Below are positions 32,319-41,489 of a stretch of DNA of 64,000 nt, piece by piece. The stretch's first letter is position 1. Every line of letters starts with the position of its first letter. Source of the stretch: Clostridiales bacterium. Lineage in GTDB: Bacteria > Bacillota > Clostridia > Saccharofermentanales > Saccharofermentanaceae. The notes beneath the pieces were generated by a model, which worked only from the letters and a program-made list of their open reading frames with translations, was not told the origin of the DNA and did not search any database. The stretch covers positions 1-64,000 of the forward strand of contig JAFSPU010000004.1 of NCBI GenBank assembly GCA_017451265.1, written 5' to 3'. Both the position numbers and the translations under genes were made by a program.

Positions 32319-34280
32319 ATGCGTAAACTGACTTCTGTTCTGCTGAGTTCTGTACTGCTTTTTTCGATGGCTTCATGCGCCTCCGCCGGGACGGAGCAGA
32401 CCGAGACTTCCGCGCTGACAACGGCCCCTGTGCCGGCAGCCGAGACTTCGCTTCCCGCGGAGACGACCGTTTCACAGGAAGAACTTGTTAATGAAAGGGT
32501 AGAGCAGATCCTCTCCGGCATGACGCTGGAGCAGAAGGTTCAGCAGATGATGTTCGTGTCTTTCCGCGTGCCCGAGCTTACTGAGGAAATGACGGCCTGC
32601 CTTGAAGAATACAGCTTCGGAGGCTTCATCATATTCGGCCAGAACGTGGTCGACCACGAGCAGACGATGAACTTCATCTCGGCGGTGCAGACCGCCAATC
32701 AGAACGGCGGAGGCATCCCGATGTTTATCGGCGCTGACCAGGAGGGCGGAGGCGTCACCAGGTTAAGCTACGGCACCATCGGCGTCGGCAACATGGCGCT
32801 GGCGGCCACGGGTGATCCTGCGCAGGCTCACGAGATGGCTTACATCCACGGCAGCGAGCTGGCGCTTCTGGGTGTTAACACTAACTTCGCCCCTGTTCTC
32901 GATATCAACAACAACCCCGCAAATCCCGTTATCGGCGCGCGTTCTTTTTCGGATGATCCCGACACGGTAGCCGCGTTCGGCCTTGCCTACATGAGCGGCA
33001 TCACCGACAGCGGCGTAATCTCGACGCTGAAGCACTTCCCGGGCCACGGCAACACCGACGTCGACAGCCACACAGGCTTCCCTTGCATTAACAGCACTTA
33101 CGAGGAGCTGCAGCAGTGCGAGCTGATTCCTTTCCAGGCGGCGATAGATGCAGGTGCCGGCATGATCATGACCGCACACATACAGTACCCGCAGATTGAG
33201 ACGGGCACTTACACCTCGATCGGTACCGGCGAGGAAGTGCATATCCCTGCCACCATGAGCCACACGATACTCACGGACATCCTCCGCGGTGACATGGGCT
33301 ACGAGGGTGTGGTCGTAACCGATGCGCTCGAGATGGATGCCATCGAGAGTAACTTCGCGCATGAGGACACTATCTGCATGACGATAAACGCGGGTGCCGA
33401 CATGCTGATGCTCCCCTTTGCTTACGATGATGAAGGCCTGCAGAAGATAAGGGACTGGACTGCGATGGCCGTCAGCCTTGTGGAAGAGGGAAGGGTAGAT
33501 GCGTCGCGTGTGGACGAGTCCGTAAGACGCATACTGCGCCTGAAGATAAACAGCGGCCTTATCGACATAACTGACTTTACCGTCACGCCTGAGGCAGTAA
33601 GTGCTGCAGTCGAGACCGTCGGCGGACAGGCTAATTTACAGGCAGCGCAGGGCATCGCTTACAATGCGGTTACGCTGCTTCAGAATAACAATAATGCTTT
33701 CCCTTTGCAGGTGCAGGAGGGAGACTCCGTGCTGGTGATCTTCGCTGATTCTTGCGCGAGCAGATCTGGTACAGGAGACCTTGTAAGGCAGACTCTTACC
33801 GAGCAGGGTGTGCTCACTGAGGGCACGGATTTCCAGGTTATGACGGACACCCTGGGCAATGCTGATGCATGCCTTGCTGCGGCGCAGGAGGCGTCCCATG
33901 TCATTCTGGTGTACTGCACTTATGCTGCTGCCTGCCTTGACCCGGCCACGATGGACGGGTTCTCGTCAGCGACGTTCGACCGGATCATTGCGGCGCGCCA
34001 TGAAGCGGGACAGAATGTGATCCTCGTTTCGTGCGGCCTGCCTTATGATGCAGCGCGTTTCCCTGATGCAGATGCCATCCTGCTGACTTACGCGTCGTCT
34101 CCCATGTCCGCAATTGTTACCGATGACGGCCCTCAGCCCTCATATGCTCCGAACCTACCGTGTGCGCTTTATGCGTGCTTCGGAGTGGGTACGCCCGGCG
34201 GCAGACTCCCGGTAAATATTCCGGCTCTTGATGAGAGTTATCAGTACACTGACGAGGTGTTGTTTCAGTCTGCGAATTAG
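32319..34280 (+). CDS. Glycoside hydrolase family 3 lipoprotein (NagZ-like)
   Basis: A 653-residue extracellular lipoprotein: signal with lipobox FSMASC (Cys20), a threonine/glutamate-rich linker (about 22-50), then a family 3 barrel. The NagZ-type loop KHFPGHGNTDVDSH lies near residues 238-251 and the nucleophile is expected at D335 in VVVTDALEMDAI. These point to beta-N-acetylhexosaminidase, acting on cell-wall or host glycans. The C-terminal 230 residues form the second family 3 domain. Ribosome site AAAGAGGT. Confidence 0.87.
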   Translation: MRKLTSVLLSSVLLFSMASCASAGTEQTETSALTTAPVPAAETSLPAETTVSQEELVNERVEQILSGMTLEQKVQQMMFVSFRVPELTEEMTACLEEYSFGGFIIFGQNVVDHEQTMNFISAVQTANQNGGGIPMFIGADQEGGGVTRLSYGTIGVGNMALAATGDPAQAHEMAYIHGSELALLGVNTNFAPVLDINNNPANPVIGARSFSDDPDTVAAFGLAYMSGITDSGVISTLKHFPGHGNTDVDSHTGFPCINSTYEELQQCELIPFQAAIDAGAGMIMTAHIQYPQIETGTYTSIGTGEEVHIPATMSHTILTDILRGDMGYEGVVVTDALEMDAIESNFAHEDTICMTINAGADMLMLPFAYDDEGLQKIRDWTAMAVSLVEEGRVDASRVDESVRRILRLKINSGLIDITDFTVTPEAVSAAVETVGGQANLQAAQGIAYNAVTLLQNNNNAFPLQVQEGDSVLVIFADSCASRSGTGDLVRQTLTEQGVLTEGTDFQVMTDTLGNADACLAAAQEASHVILVYCTYAAACLDPATMDGFSSATFDRIIAARHEAGQNVILVSCGLPYDAARFPDADAILLTYASSPMSAIVTDDGPQPSYAPNLPCALYACFGVGTPGGRLPVNIPALDESYQYTDEVLFQSAN

Positions 34281-34282
34281 TG

Positions 34283-34332
34283 ATATATTACTCCCTAGTG
34301 AAGGGCCTTGAGCCCGAATAAGGGAGATATAT
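34283..34332 (+). promoter_or_regulatory. Hairpin covering the ribosome site of the next gene
   Basis: ATATAT-TA-CTCCCT (34283-34296) can pair with AGGGAG-ATATAT (34321-34332), which is the ribosome binding site of the gene at 34334. An inner stem GGGC/GCCC fills the loop. It could also act as a terminator-like structure. A translation-controlling role is an inference. Confidence 0.35.
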
Positions 34333-34333
34333 T

Positions 34334-34807
34334 ATGAGAACACAGCAGCAGACTATTATCATGTACGGATTTCTCGTTTCATGCATTCTGACGATCGCAA
34401 GCCTCATCGTGCCGGCTTACTACTTCGAGTACGGCGGCAGCGCTTTCATGGAAGCTGAAACTGAGGCCGTCAGACTCATCACGAGCTACATCTCTTGGCC
34501 TATCGCCATTGCAGCTCTGGGCGGCATCGCAGCAATACTCTTTAAGTATTCCAAGCGCAATATCCTCATCGCCGGAGGAATCCAGGTAGTAGGCCTTGTT
34601 TACGAGATCTATAAGGTTTCCACAGCTCAGTCTCAGCTGCGTGATTCCAGCACTCTTATGGGCACATTAAGCGACCTTTATGCGTCTATCGGAGGCGGCT
34701 CGGGAATCGAGATCAGACTTGGCCCCGGCTTCGCAATGCTCATCATCTCAGCCGCAGCTGTGGCAGCATTCACAGTCCTTTGCAACATCCTCGTAGACGA
34801 GTATTAA
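34334..34807 (+). CDS. Four-helix membrane protein, unknown function
   Basis: A 157-residue protein with about four hydrophobic segments (8-30, 50-75, 80-95 and 130-155) and an extracellular loop with a glycine/serine cluster (SIGGGSGIEIRLGPGF). No recognised domain. AGGGAGA lies 7 bases before the ATG, inside the hairpin described above. Confidence 0.65.
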   Translation: MRTQQQTIIMYGFLVSCILTIASLIVPAYYFEYGGSAFMEAETEAVRLITSYISWPIAIAALGGIAAILFKYSKRNILIAGGIQVVGLVYEIYKVSTAQSQLRDSSTLMGTLSDLYASIGGGSGIEIRLGPGFAMLIISAAAVAAFTVLCNILVDEY

Positions 34808-35562
34808 GAGGCAGAATTTACTCTTCTTAAATGATCCTCACGGAGCACGGCGTAACTGTATAGGCCGACTCCTTCAGGGGCATATGGGTGAAGTTCGTTA
34901 TACATAAATACTGAAGCCCCTTCCGTGTATATCACTGAAAGTATAGACGGAACGGGGTTTATGTATATGCAGCCATTGTCTTCACACCAGACGCGGAGAG
35001 CTTCCCTGAATTCATTACCGCGAACCTCGGCAGCATCGCCGTAATCGAAGAAGACCCACGGCGCGATAAAATACATCTTGGCTCCGGGGGAGACTTCACT
35101 TATGATGTCATGAACTTTCTGAATTCTTTCGGTATATTCTTCCGCTGTGTCGGCGCAGTCGTAGCCGTCCCAGTCCATGACATCGTTTACCCCGATTGCG
35201 ATAATATACACGTCTGCTTCGGGCATGGCGTAGGCATGGTTAATTACATCCGCTACAGTCCAGCCGCTTCTGGCTAGGGTGAAGATATCGCCTTTTATGT
35301 GTGAGGTCAGCGGCTAGTACCAGGGTATTCCGTATATAACGCCGCCGTCAGTTATGCTGTCGCCTATAAAGCAGACAGACGCCCCGCTTTGAAAGTCCTC
35401 ATAAAGCTCGCTGTCACGCAGTTCGTCAGTCATGCCGCCGTATACTTCGGTGCTGAGACTCATCAGGTGTTCATGCATATAACGAGGATAGATTTTTATT
35501 GCAGCCAGAACGCACAATAAGAGTATGAGAACGGCAAGCAGGATTTTCTCGGATTTCTTCAT
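34804..35562 (-). pseudogene. SGNH hydrolase interrupted by an in-frame TAG
   Basis: One reading frame runs from the ATG at 35562 to 34804 with a single TAG at 35314-35316. The first part gives an N-terminal anchor (about residues 1-25) and the SGNH block I FIGDSITDG; after the TAG the frame continues in phase through LARSGWTVADVIN, IAIGVNDV (block III) and NELHPYAPEG (block V). Apart from the stop the protein looks complete, about 252 residues. Either a recent nonsense mutation or a suppressed stop. Confidence 0.7.
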
Positions 35563-35573
35563 AACTGTTTTAG

Positions 35574-35672
35574 TCAGAGGAACCATATGCCCGCAATTGT
35601 AAGCACGACAACGCCGAGGACGAATACGTACATTTTCTTGCCGATGCTGAATCTTCTTTCCTGGTGTTCCAT
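35574..35672 (-). CDS. 32-residue membrane peptide
   Basis: Encodes MEHQERRFSIGKKM followed by one hydrophobic helix (YVFVLGVVVLTIAGIWFL). AGAGGAG lies 4 bases before the ATG. It ends 12 bases before the start of the esterase gene, so the two may be translated from one message. Confidence 0.4.
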   Translation of the reverse strand: MEHQERRFSIGKKMYVFVLGVVVLTIAGIWFL

Positions 35673-35801
35673 CTTGCTCCTCTAAAAGTGCAGACTTCGA
35701 ATACTAATACAAGCTTAGTATATCATTGCGCGTATGAATAAACTGATAACGGTTGGTTACAAAGCAATTATTAAGGAAAGTTAAAGTCGGATCCGGAAAT
35801 A

Positions 35802-35829
35802 TTGACCGGGGCGGGGGGCATGATAAGAT
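35802..35829 (+). promoter_or_regulatory. Promoter of the flotillin gene
   Basis: TTGACC (35802-35807), a 16-base spacer with a G-rich run, and TAAGAT (35824-35829), about 70 bases before the flotillin ATG. The 5' leader contains a CTCGCGAG palindrome (35842-35849). Confidence 0.45.
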
Positions 35830-35900
35830 ATTTTCAATGTTCCTCGCGAGAACATATGGGATAGGAAAAACAACAAGGAATAAGGAATAGGAGAAAGACT

Positions 35901-37412
35901 ATGAAATTTTTGGTTGGTGCGGTTGTGCCTGCCGGAATTCAGGCAACATTTATGGTACCCGCGATTCTGATCGGTATTGCAGTTATCCTGCTTATCATCA
36001 TCATCGCCACGAGCTATGTAAAGGCTCCGCCGAACAAGGCGTACATCATCACGGGCCTCAAGAAGAAGCCTAAGATCCTGATCGGTAAAGCAGGTCTGAA
36101 GCTCCCGTTCCTTGAGAGAAAAGACGAGCTGCTGATCGAGCAGATCTCTATCGACATCAAGACGGGCGACTTCGTTCCTACAGCAGACTTCATCGGCGTC
36201 AACATCGACGCTGTTGCGAAGGTTCAGATCAGAACTGACGAAGAGGGCATCAAGCTCGCAATGAAGAACTTCCTCAACATGAGGAGCGAGCAGATCAATG
36301 CCCAGCTCGTTGACTCGCTGCAGGGTAACATGCGTGAGATCATCGGTACCATCACACTTAAGGAACTCTGCAATGACAGAAAGTCCTTCGGTGATCAGGT
36401 ACAGGAGAAGGCTCAGGTAGACATGAACAATCTGGGTATCCAGATCATCTCCTGCAACATCCAGCATGTAGAAGATAAGAACGATCTTATTACAGCGCTT
36501 GGTCAGGACAACATGGCTACGATCCAGAAGACAGCATCCATCGCCAAGGCTAATGCCGAGAGAGACGTAGCCATCGCTCAGGCAGAGGCTGCAAAGGAAG
36601 CTAATGATGCAAAGGTTTCTTCCGAGACAGAGATCGCCATCAAGCAGAACGAGCTGTCTATCAAGAGATCCGAGCTCCAGGTTATTCAGGATACAAAGCA
36701 GGCTGAAGCAGACGCCGCTTACAAGATCCAGGAGCAGGCTCAGAGAAAGTCTATCGAGGTAGCAAACTCCGAAGCTGACATCGCAAAGCAGGAGAAGGAA
36801 ATCGAGCTGAAGATGAAGGAAGCTCAGGTACGCGAGCAGGCTCTTGATGCAGAAATCAAGAAGCAGGCAGACGCCGAGCGTTACCGTCAGCAGCAGATGG
36901 CTGAGGTAGAGCTGTTCAAGAGACAGAAGGAAGCTGAGGCTCGTAAGTATGAGCTCGCACAGCAAGCTGAGGCCAAGAAGATTCAGGCCGAGGCAGACCT
37001 CATCGCGATGCAGAAGGAAGCCGAAGGTATCCGTGCCAAGGGTGAAGCAGAAGCTGATGCCATCCGCGCGAAGGCTGAGGCAGAGGCCATCGGTATCGAT
37101 AAGAAAGCTGAGGCAATGCAGAAGTACGGCGAGGCAGCTGTCATCGAGATGCTCTGCAAGATGTATCCTCTCGTAGCTGAGGCCATCGCAAAGCCTCTGG
37201 CAAACATCGATTCCATTACGATGTATGGCGAGGGTAACACAGCCAAGATGACAGAGGACATCACAAAGTCCTTCAAGCAGACGATCGACGGTATCGGCGA
37301 CAGCCTCGGAATCGATCTGTCATCCGTAATCGGCAGCTTCGCAGGCACAAAGCTTGCAGGTGCTCCGGGACTCGGACTGAAGGCAGAAGCAAACAATAAC
37401 GCTGAGGGCTGA
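35901..37412 (+). CDS. Flotillin-family SPFH protein
   Basis: A 503-residue protein: an N-terminal hydrophobic anchor (about 15-40), the SPFH/band 7 domain (about 42-210; PPNKAYIITGLKKKPKILIG, TADFIGVNIDAVAKVQIR) and a long alanine/glutamate-rich coiled coil (about 210-430) in which EAEA patterns dominate. Flotillins form oligomeric rings in membrane microdomains and organise signalling and transport. Ribosome site AGGAGAAAG. A strong terminator follows, so it is a single-gene unit. A long antisense frame over it is an artefact of the regular codon pattern. Confidence 0.92.
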   Translation: MKFLVGAVVPAGIQATFMVPAILIGIAVILLIIIIATSYVKAPPNKAYIITGLKKKPKILIGKAGLKLPFLERKDELLIEQISIDIKTGDFVPTADFIGVNIDAVAKVQIRTDEEGIKLAMKNFLNMRSEQINAQLVDSLQGNMREIIGTITLKELCNDRKSFGDQVQEKAQVDMNNLGIQIISCNIQHVEDKNDLITALGQDNMATIQKTASIAKANAERDVAIAQAEAAKEANDAKVSSETEIAIKQNELSIKRSELQVIQDTKQAEADAAYKIQEQAQRKSIEVANSEADIAKQEKEIELKMKEAQVREQALDAEIKKQADAERYRQQQMAEVELFKRQKEAEARKYELAQQAEAKKIQAEADLIAMQKEAEGIRAKGEAEADAIRAKAEAEAIGIDKKAEAMQKYGEAAVIEMLCKMYPLVAEAIAKPLANIDSITMYGEGNTAKMTEDITKSFKQTIDGIGDSLGIDLSSVIGSFAGTKLAGAPGLGLKAEANNNAEG

Positions 37413-37463
37413 TAAAAAACAAACTAACAAACGTACCTCTTGAAAGAGCCCTCAATAAAGACT

Positions 37464-37502
37464 GGTCGGCAGATCTTAAACGGTCTGCCGGCCGTTTTGT
37501 TT
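37464..37502 (+). terminator. Terminator of the flotillin gene
   Basis: GGTCGGCAGATC pairs with GGTCTGCCGGCC (two G-T pairs) around TTAAAC, followed by GTTTTGTTTT. Confidence 0.75.
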
Positions 37503-37576
37503 TACCGAGATCCGTATTATAATCCGAGTTAAGATCCTGACTGGAAACGGGATCCCGGAATAGAGGGGTACATATT

Positions 37577-38371
37577 ATGAAAAACATTAGAATCTCAGAT
37601 GACCTGAGAGTACGTTATGATACGGTTTCGCGTGTGGTCTTAAAGTGTCGCAAAGAGTTGGCTGCTTACCCGGACGGACGCCTGAGAATTAAACGTCAGA
37701 AAGATTCGGTCTACTATTATCATGTTACGGATAACCGGGATAAAAACGGCGTGCTTTTACATGGGGATGATCCGCTGGTCAGACTACTTGCCCAGAAGGA
37801 GTATTTGCAGACTTTGCTGAAGCTCGCAGAGACTGAACAGAGTGTGATCACGAAGGCACTTGATAAGTATCCGTCTACATTATTCGAGGGATTATATGAG
37901 ACATATAGTCCGCAGCGTCAGCGGTTGATAAGTCCTATTATCCTGCCGGATGAAGAGTTTGCCCGGCGGTGGATGGAGAAGCCTTACAGGCATAAACCGA
38001 TCAGTGATAACATTCCCGTCTATCTGACCATGAAGAATGAACGGGTAAGATCGAAGTCCGAGCAGATTATCGCGGATCATTTGAACACGAAGGGGATTTC
38101 GTATAAATATGAGTGTCCGATCTATATCGGGGATATGGTCTTCCATCCGGATTTCACGATCCTGAGGATGAGTGACCGGGAGGAGATCTACTACGAACAT
38201 CTGGGGAAGATGGATGATCCGAAATATGCGGCCGATAACGTCAGAAAACTGTCCATATATGCGCTGAACGGTCTGACTTTGGGCGATAAATTGTTTACCA
38301 CCTTCGAGACGATCATGCAGCCGCTGGATGTCCGGATCTTGGATGATCTGATCGAGAAGAAATTCAGGTGA
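37577..38371 (+). CDS. PD-(D/E)XK nuclease-like protein
   Basis: A 264-residue soluble protein. Residues 155-225 look like a PD-(D/E)XK fold: RVRSKSEQIIADHL (Glu), VFHPDFTILR (Asp) and EIYYEHLGKMDDPKYAADN (Glu-x-Leu, as in the E-x-K position). The N-terminal half is helical with a RLRIKRQKDSVYYYHV strand pair. Similar uncharacterised proteins are common in Clostridia, often near repeats or mobile DNA. It is directly followed by a regular array of inverted heptamers. A nuclease function is an inference; the lysine of the usual motif is not clear. Confidence 0.6.
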   Translation: MKNIRISDDLRVRYDTVSRVVLKCRKELAAYPDGRLRIKRQKDSVYYYHVTDNRDKNGVLLHGDDPLVRLLAQKEYLQTLLKLAETEQSVITKALDKYPSTLFEGLYETYSPQRQRLISPIILPDEEFARRWMEKPYRHKPISDNIPVYLTMKNERVRSKSEQIIADHLNTKGISYKYECPIYIGDMVFHPDFTILRMSDREEIYYEHLGKMDDPKYAADNVRKLSIYALNGLTLGDKLFTTFETIMQPLDVRILDDLIEKKFR

Positions 38372-38373
38372 AA

Positions 38374-38565
38374 ACGTACTCTTTTCTCGTTTTATGAAGT
38401 TTAGTACGTCATTTTGAGTGTTTTAACGTACTATTTCGATGGTTTTGGGTGATTTGGTACGTCGAAATGGCGTTTTAGCGTACTATATCGCGAAAATGTC
38501 GGAAATAGTACGTTCGGAGGGCCTTTTTGACGTACTTTTTTGCAGATTTTGAAGATTTAGTACGT
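38374..38565. repeat. Four-unit array of inverted heptamers with a 52-bp period
   Basis: ACGTACT starts at 38374, 38426, 38478 (GCGTACT) and 38530, exactly 52 bases apart; its inverse AGTACGT starts at 38403, 38456 (GGTACGT), 38507 and 38559. The result is four units ACGTACT-N22-AGTACGT, with T-rich, only partly similar sequence between. It begins at the stop codon of the nuclease-like gene. Not a CRISPR: the repeats are 7 bases and inverted. Function unknown. Confidence 0.8.
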
Positions 38566-38607
38566 TTGGAGGCTGAAGAGCGGATAGACAAAGCGGGAAG
38601 CGCATGG

Positions 38608-38641
38608 TATCCTATTATTAAACATGTTCAATAATAGGATA
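38608..38641. promoter_or_regulatory. Perfect palindrome before the TetR gene
   Basis: TATCCTATTATT (38608-38619) and AATAATAGGATA (38630-38641) are exact inverses around AAACATGTTC, itself nearly palindromic. It covers the ribosome site region of the gene at 38647. Most likely the autoregulatory operator of the TetR protein; an RNA hairpin that hides the ribosome site is also possible. Confidence 0.65.
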
Positions 38642-38646
38642 ATCGG

Positions 38647-39225
38647 ATGAGAAAAGACGAGAAATTACAGTTAACGAAGGATAAACTTCTCGATGCGACT
38701 TACGAGCTCATGGAGACCTTGGATGACCCGCTGGCGGTGACGAGCAGGCAGATCGCGGCCAGGGCTGACGTTAAGCCCGGCATGATCAACTACTGCTTCG
38801 GCTCCCGCGAGAACCTTATCTACCAGACCTTCCAGAAACGCTACCTGGACTTCCTGGGCCAGGAGGACGTGGAGGAGGTCGTTAACTCGGATCTGCCCCC
38901 GGATAAGGTTTTGAAGAAGCTTCACTACGCTGTGGCACTTTGCCTGGTGCAGAATCACAAGTTCACGCAGGCGATCACGTCTTTCGTGCTGTTTAAGCGT
39001 GACCTGGGGCAGGAATCTTTCAGTTTTAACTATGTTAAAAAGCATTACGGAGACCGTAAAACGGACGAAGAGTGCAGGCTCATCGCGTATGAGATGTCGA
39101 CCATGATGCAGCTCATTATCTTCCGTAAAGAGGACCTGAAAAGGGACTTCGGGATTAACCTGGATGCCCCCGAGGAACTTAAGCACTACATCGACATGAG
39201 GATCGACCTCCTTCTCGGCTTATGA
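38647..39225 (+). CDS. TetR-family transcription regulator
   Basis: A 192-residue regulator. The N-terminal helix-turn-helix is SRQIAARADVKPGMINYCFG followed by SRENLIYQTF, and the C-terminal part is the helical ligand-binding domain. Its stop overlaps the start of the PEP-utilizing enzyme gene (4 bases), so it controls or reports on that enzyme. The palindrome upstream is the likely operator. Confidence 0.88.
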   Translation: MRKDEKLQLTKDKLLDATYELMETLDDPLAVTSRQIAARADVKPGMINYCFGSRENLIYQTFQKRYLDFLGQEDVEEVVNSDLPPDKVLKKLHYAVALCLVQNHKFTQAITSFVLFKRDLGQESFSFNYVKKHYGDRKTDEECRLIAYEMSTMMQLIIFRKEDLKRDFGINLDAPEELKHYIDMRIDLLLGL

Positions 39226-41489
39226 TCTACCCCCTTAACAAGATCCCTGAAGATAAGCTTCGTTACGCAGGCGGCAAGGCGCGGTCCCTGTCGTATATGC
39301 TCACGCACACGAGGATAAGGATCCCCGAGGGCTACGTGCTGCCCGCGGGTGAGACTGCTGATGCTTCCGACCTGGGTAAGCTTAAGAGGAACTGTACTTA
39401 CGCGGTGCGCTCCTCGGCAATAAGTGAAGACGGCGAGAATGCTTCCTTTGCGGGGCAGTATGAGACCGTCACTGACGTTAAGCACGAGGACATCCCCGAG
39501 GCTATTAAGACCGTTCAGGCCTCTGCACTCAATGAGCGTGTGAAGGCGTATGCGGACACTGCTGAAGGCGTGGGCGTAGTCATCCAGAGGTTCGTGAAGC
39601 CCGAGTATGCGGGCGTGGTGTTCACGTCTGATGTCATCACGGGCAGGGATGAGGAACTCGTCGGAAACTATGTGCGCGGTGAGGGTGAGCAGCTCGTTTC
39701 GGGGGTGGCAAATGCCGAAGAATTCAGGATAAACGCGATCAAGTATGAGTATAAGGGTCCTGCGGAGTTCGCGCCTTACGCGAAGAAACTCGGCAGGTAC
39801 TGCACGGAAATAAGAAGACTTTACGGGGTGCCGATGGACATTGAGTGGGCGGTGAGCGGCGGTGTCGTTTACATCCTGCAGGCGCGCCCGATCACAACCC
39901 TGAGAAGGCTTAACCCGGATACTTACGAGGTCAACGGCACCAAGTCAGGCTACAAGCTGCTAACGAGGACGAATGTGGGCGAGATCTTTATGAAGCCCGT
40001 TTCTCCCATGACTTTCAGCGTGCTCGAGAAGATAAACGGCATGCTCGGGCTGCCGGACTGGCTTGATAACATTAACGGCCAGGCTTACATGAATATTTCC
40101 GTGATGTGCTCCATTGCGGTGGCTTTCGGCAAGACGCGCGAGGAGGCGTTCGAGGCAATGAAGGAGCTCGCGGGCAATGTTCCCGAGGGCATTGAGGTGC
40201 CGGTGTCGCCTTTCGACAAGAAGGCTTTCTGGCGCAGCATGAAGGTGCTGTTCTTCCCCAAGGAGAAATGTAGGCTTGCTAAGAAACAGAAGCGCGAGAT
40301 GGTTCGCGACCTGCCCGACATTGCGAGGGCAAAGATAGAGCAGATAAGGAAAGTGAGCAGCAATGAGGAGCTTATAAAGCTCTGGGATAACGAGCTGCTG
40401 CCGCAGGTGAAGGACTGCTTCGCGTCGATTCTGGGCGTGTGCGGGACACAGATGGTGCCGCTGTTCGGGACGCGCAAGAATATTGCCAAGGTTGCCGGGG
40501 AGCAGATGGCGGACCGCCTTTGCGGCGGGTGCCTGGGCGTGGTGGAGAGCATGAAGCCGATGCTGCTGATAGACGACGTTATCGCGGGAAGGCTCAGCAA
40601 GGTAGAGTACGTGAAGACCTGCGGGCACCGGAGTCCGTCGGAGATGGAGCTGATGTCGCCGAGGCCTTATGAGGACCCGGCGTTTCCGGATAATGTGATA
40701 GAGGAAAGAAAGGCGAGTGGCGTTGACATGTACGCCATGCTCGAGGCCCAGAACAAGGCTTATGAGGAGGCTTTGGCCGAGTTTAAGGAGAAGTTCCCGG
40801 GCAGAGCCAAGTGGATAGATAAGCAGGTAAAAGGCTTTGCGGGGGCAAATGCTTTCAGGGAAGAGATAAGAAGCAAGGGCGTGTACATTTTCTGCGTGTT
40901 CAGGGAGTTTCTGCTGCGCGCGGGGGCGCTGAACGGGCTTGGCGATGACGTGTTTATGTTCATGTGGGACGAGTTTTTCGAGTGCCTGCGTGAGGGGAAG
41001 ATGCCGTTTGAGAAGCTTAAGAGGAGGCGGGAGACGTATGACCGGTACCTCCAGTATCCGAATTTCCCGAACGTGGTGATGGGCAGGTTCGAGCCTGATG
41101 AGTGGGTGAAGGATCCAGACCGGCGCGCGGACTACTACATTCAGGACATGAAGCCTGCGCCGGTCGCGGAGGAAGATATCAAGGGCTTCGCGGGCGCTGC
41201 GGGCAAGGTGCGCGGACGGGTCACGGTGATAGACAAGGTGGATGACATCGGGCTGATACAGCAGGGAGATATCCTGGTGACGACGGCGACGAACATTGGC
41301 TGGACACCTGCTTTTTCTAAGGTTTCCGCCATCGTAACCGATATCGGTGCCCCGCTTTCACATGCGGCCATCGTGGCGCGTGAGTTCGGCATCCCGGCTG
41401 TGGTCGGGTGCGGTAATGCCACCATGCTGCTCAAGACCGGCGAGATGGTAGAGGTGGACGGTGCCGCGGGCGTTGTAAGGAAGCTGTAA
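39222..41489 (+). CDS. PEP-utilizing enzyme, rifampicin phosphotransferase-like
   Basis: A 755-residue three-part enzyme: an ATP-grasp domain (about 1-230; KARSLSYML, CTYAVRSSAISEDGENASFA, GQYETV, VYILQARPITT), a helical middle domain (about 240-650) that in RPH binds the antibiotic, and a phosphohistidine swivelling domain whose catalytic histidine is H714 in GAPLSHAAIVAREFGIP. The order ATP domain, middle domain, His domain is that of RPH rather than PEP synthase, which ends with a PEP-binding barrel. It may inactivate a drug or phosphorylate a natural product; the substrate is unproven. Translationally coupled to the TetR gene. Confidence 0.82.
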   Translation: MIYPLNKIPEDKLRYAGGKARSLSYMLTHTRIRIPEGYVLPAGETADASDLGKLKRNCTYAVRSSAISEDGENASFAGQYETVTDVKHEDIPEAIKTVQASALNERVKAYADTAEGVGVVIQRFVKPEYAGVVFTSDVITGRDEELVGNYVRGEGEQLVSGVANAEEFRINAIKYEYKGPAEFAPYAKKLGRYCTEIRRLYGVPMDIEWAVSGGVVYILQARPITTLRRLNPDTYEVNGTKSGYKLLTRTNVGEIFMKPVSPMTFSVLEKINGMLGLPDWLDNINGQAYMNISVMCSIAVAFGKTREEAFEAMKELAGNVPEGIEVPVSPFDKKAFWRSMKVLFFPKEKCRLAKKQKREMVRDLPDIARAKIEQIRKVSSNEELIKLWDNELLPQVKDCFASILGVCGTQMVPLFGTRKNIAKVAGEQMADRLCGGCLGVVESMKPMLLIDDVIAGRLSKVEYVKTCGHRSPSEMELMSPRPYEDPAFPDNVIEERKASGVDMYAMLEAQNKAYEEALAEFKEKFPGRAKWIDKQVKGFAGANAFREEIRSKGVYIFCVFREFLLRAGALNGLGDDVFMFMWDEFFECLREGKMPFEKLKRRRETYDRYLQYPNFPNVVMGRFEPDEWVKDPDRRADYYIQDMKPAPVAEEDIKGFAGAAGKVRGRVTVIDKVDDIGLIQQGDILVTTATNIGWTPAFSKVSAIVTDIGAPLSHAAIVAREFGIPAVVGCGNATMLLKTGEMVEVDGAAGVVRKL

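Noticed and set aside
32763..33362. 199-residue minus-strand frame
   Set aside because: Antisense to the family 3 glycosidase, whose motifs fall in this stretch.
35781..36965. 394-residue open frame on the minus strand, leucine rich
   Set aside because: It lies antisense to the flotillin coiled coil. The regular GAGGCN/AAGGCN codons produce a long open antisense frame; no ribosome site and no recognisable domain.
38374..38565. CRISPR array
   Set aside because: The repeats are only 7 bases, alternate in orientation, and there are no cas genes.
39960..40628. 222- and 171-residue minus-strand frames
   Set aside because: Antisense to the middle domain of the PEP-utilizing enzyme; a by-product of high GC at third positions.
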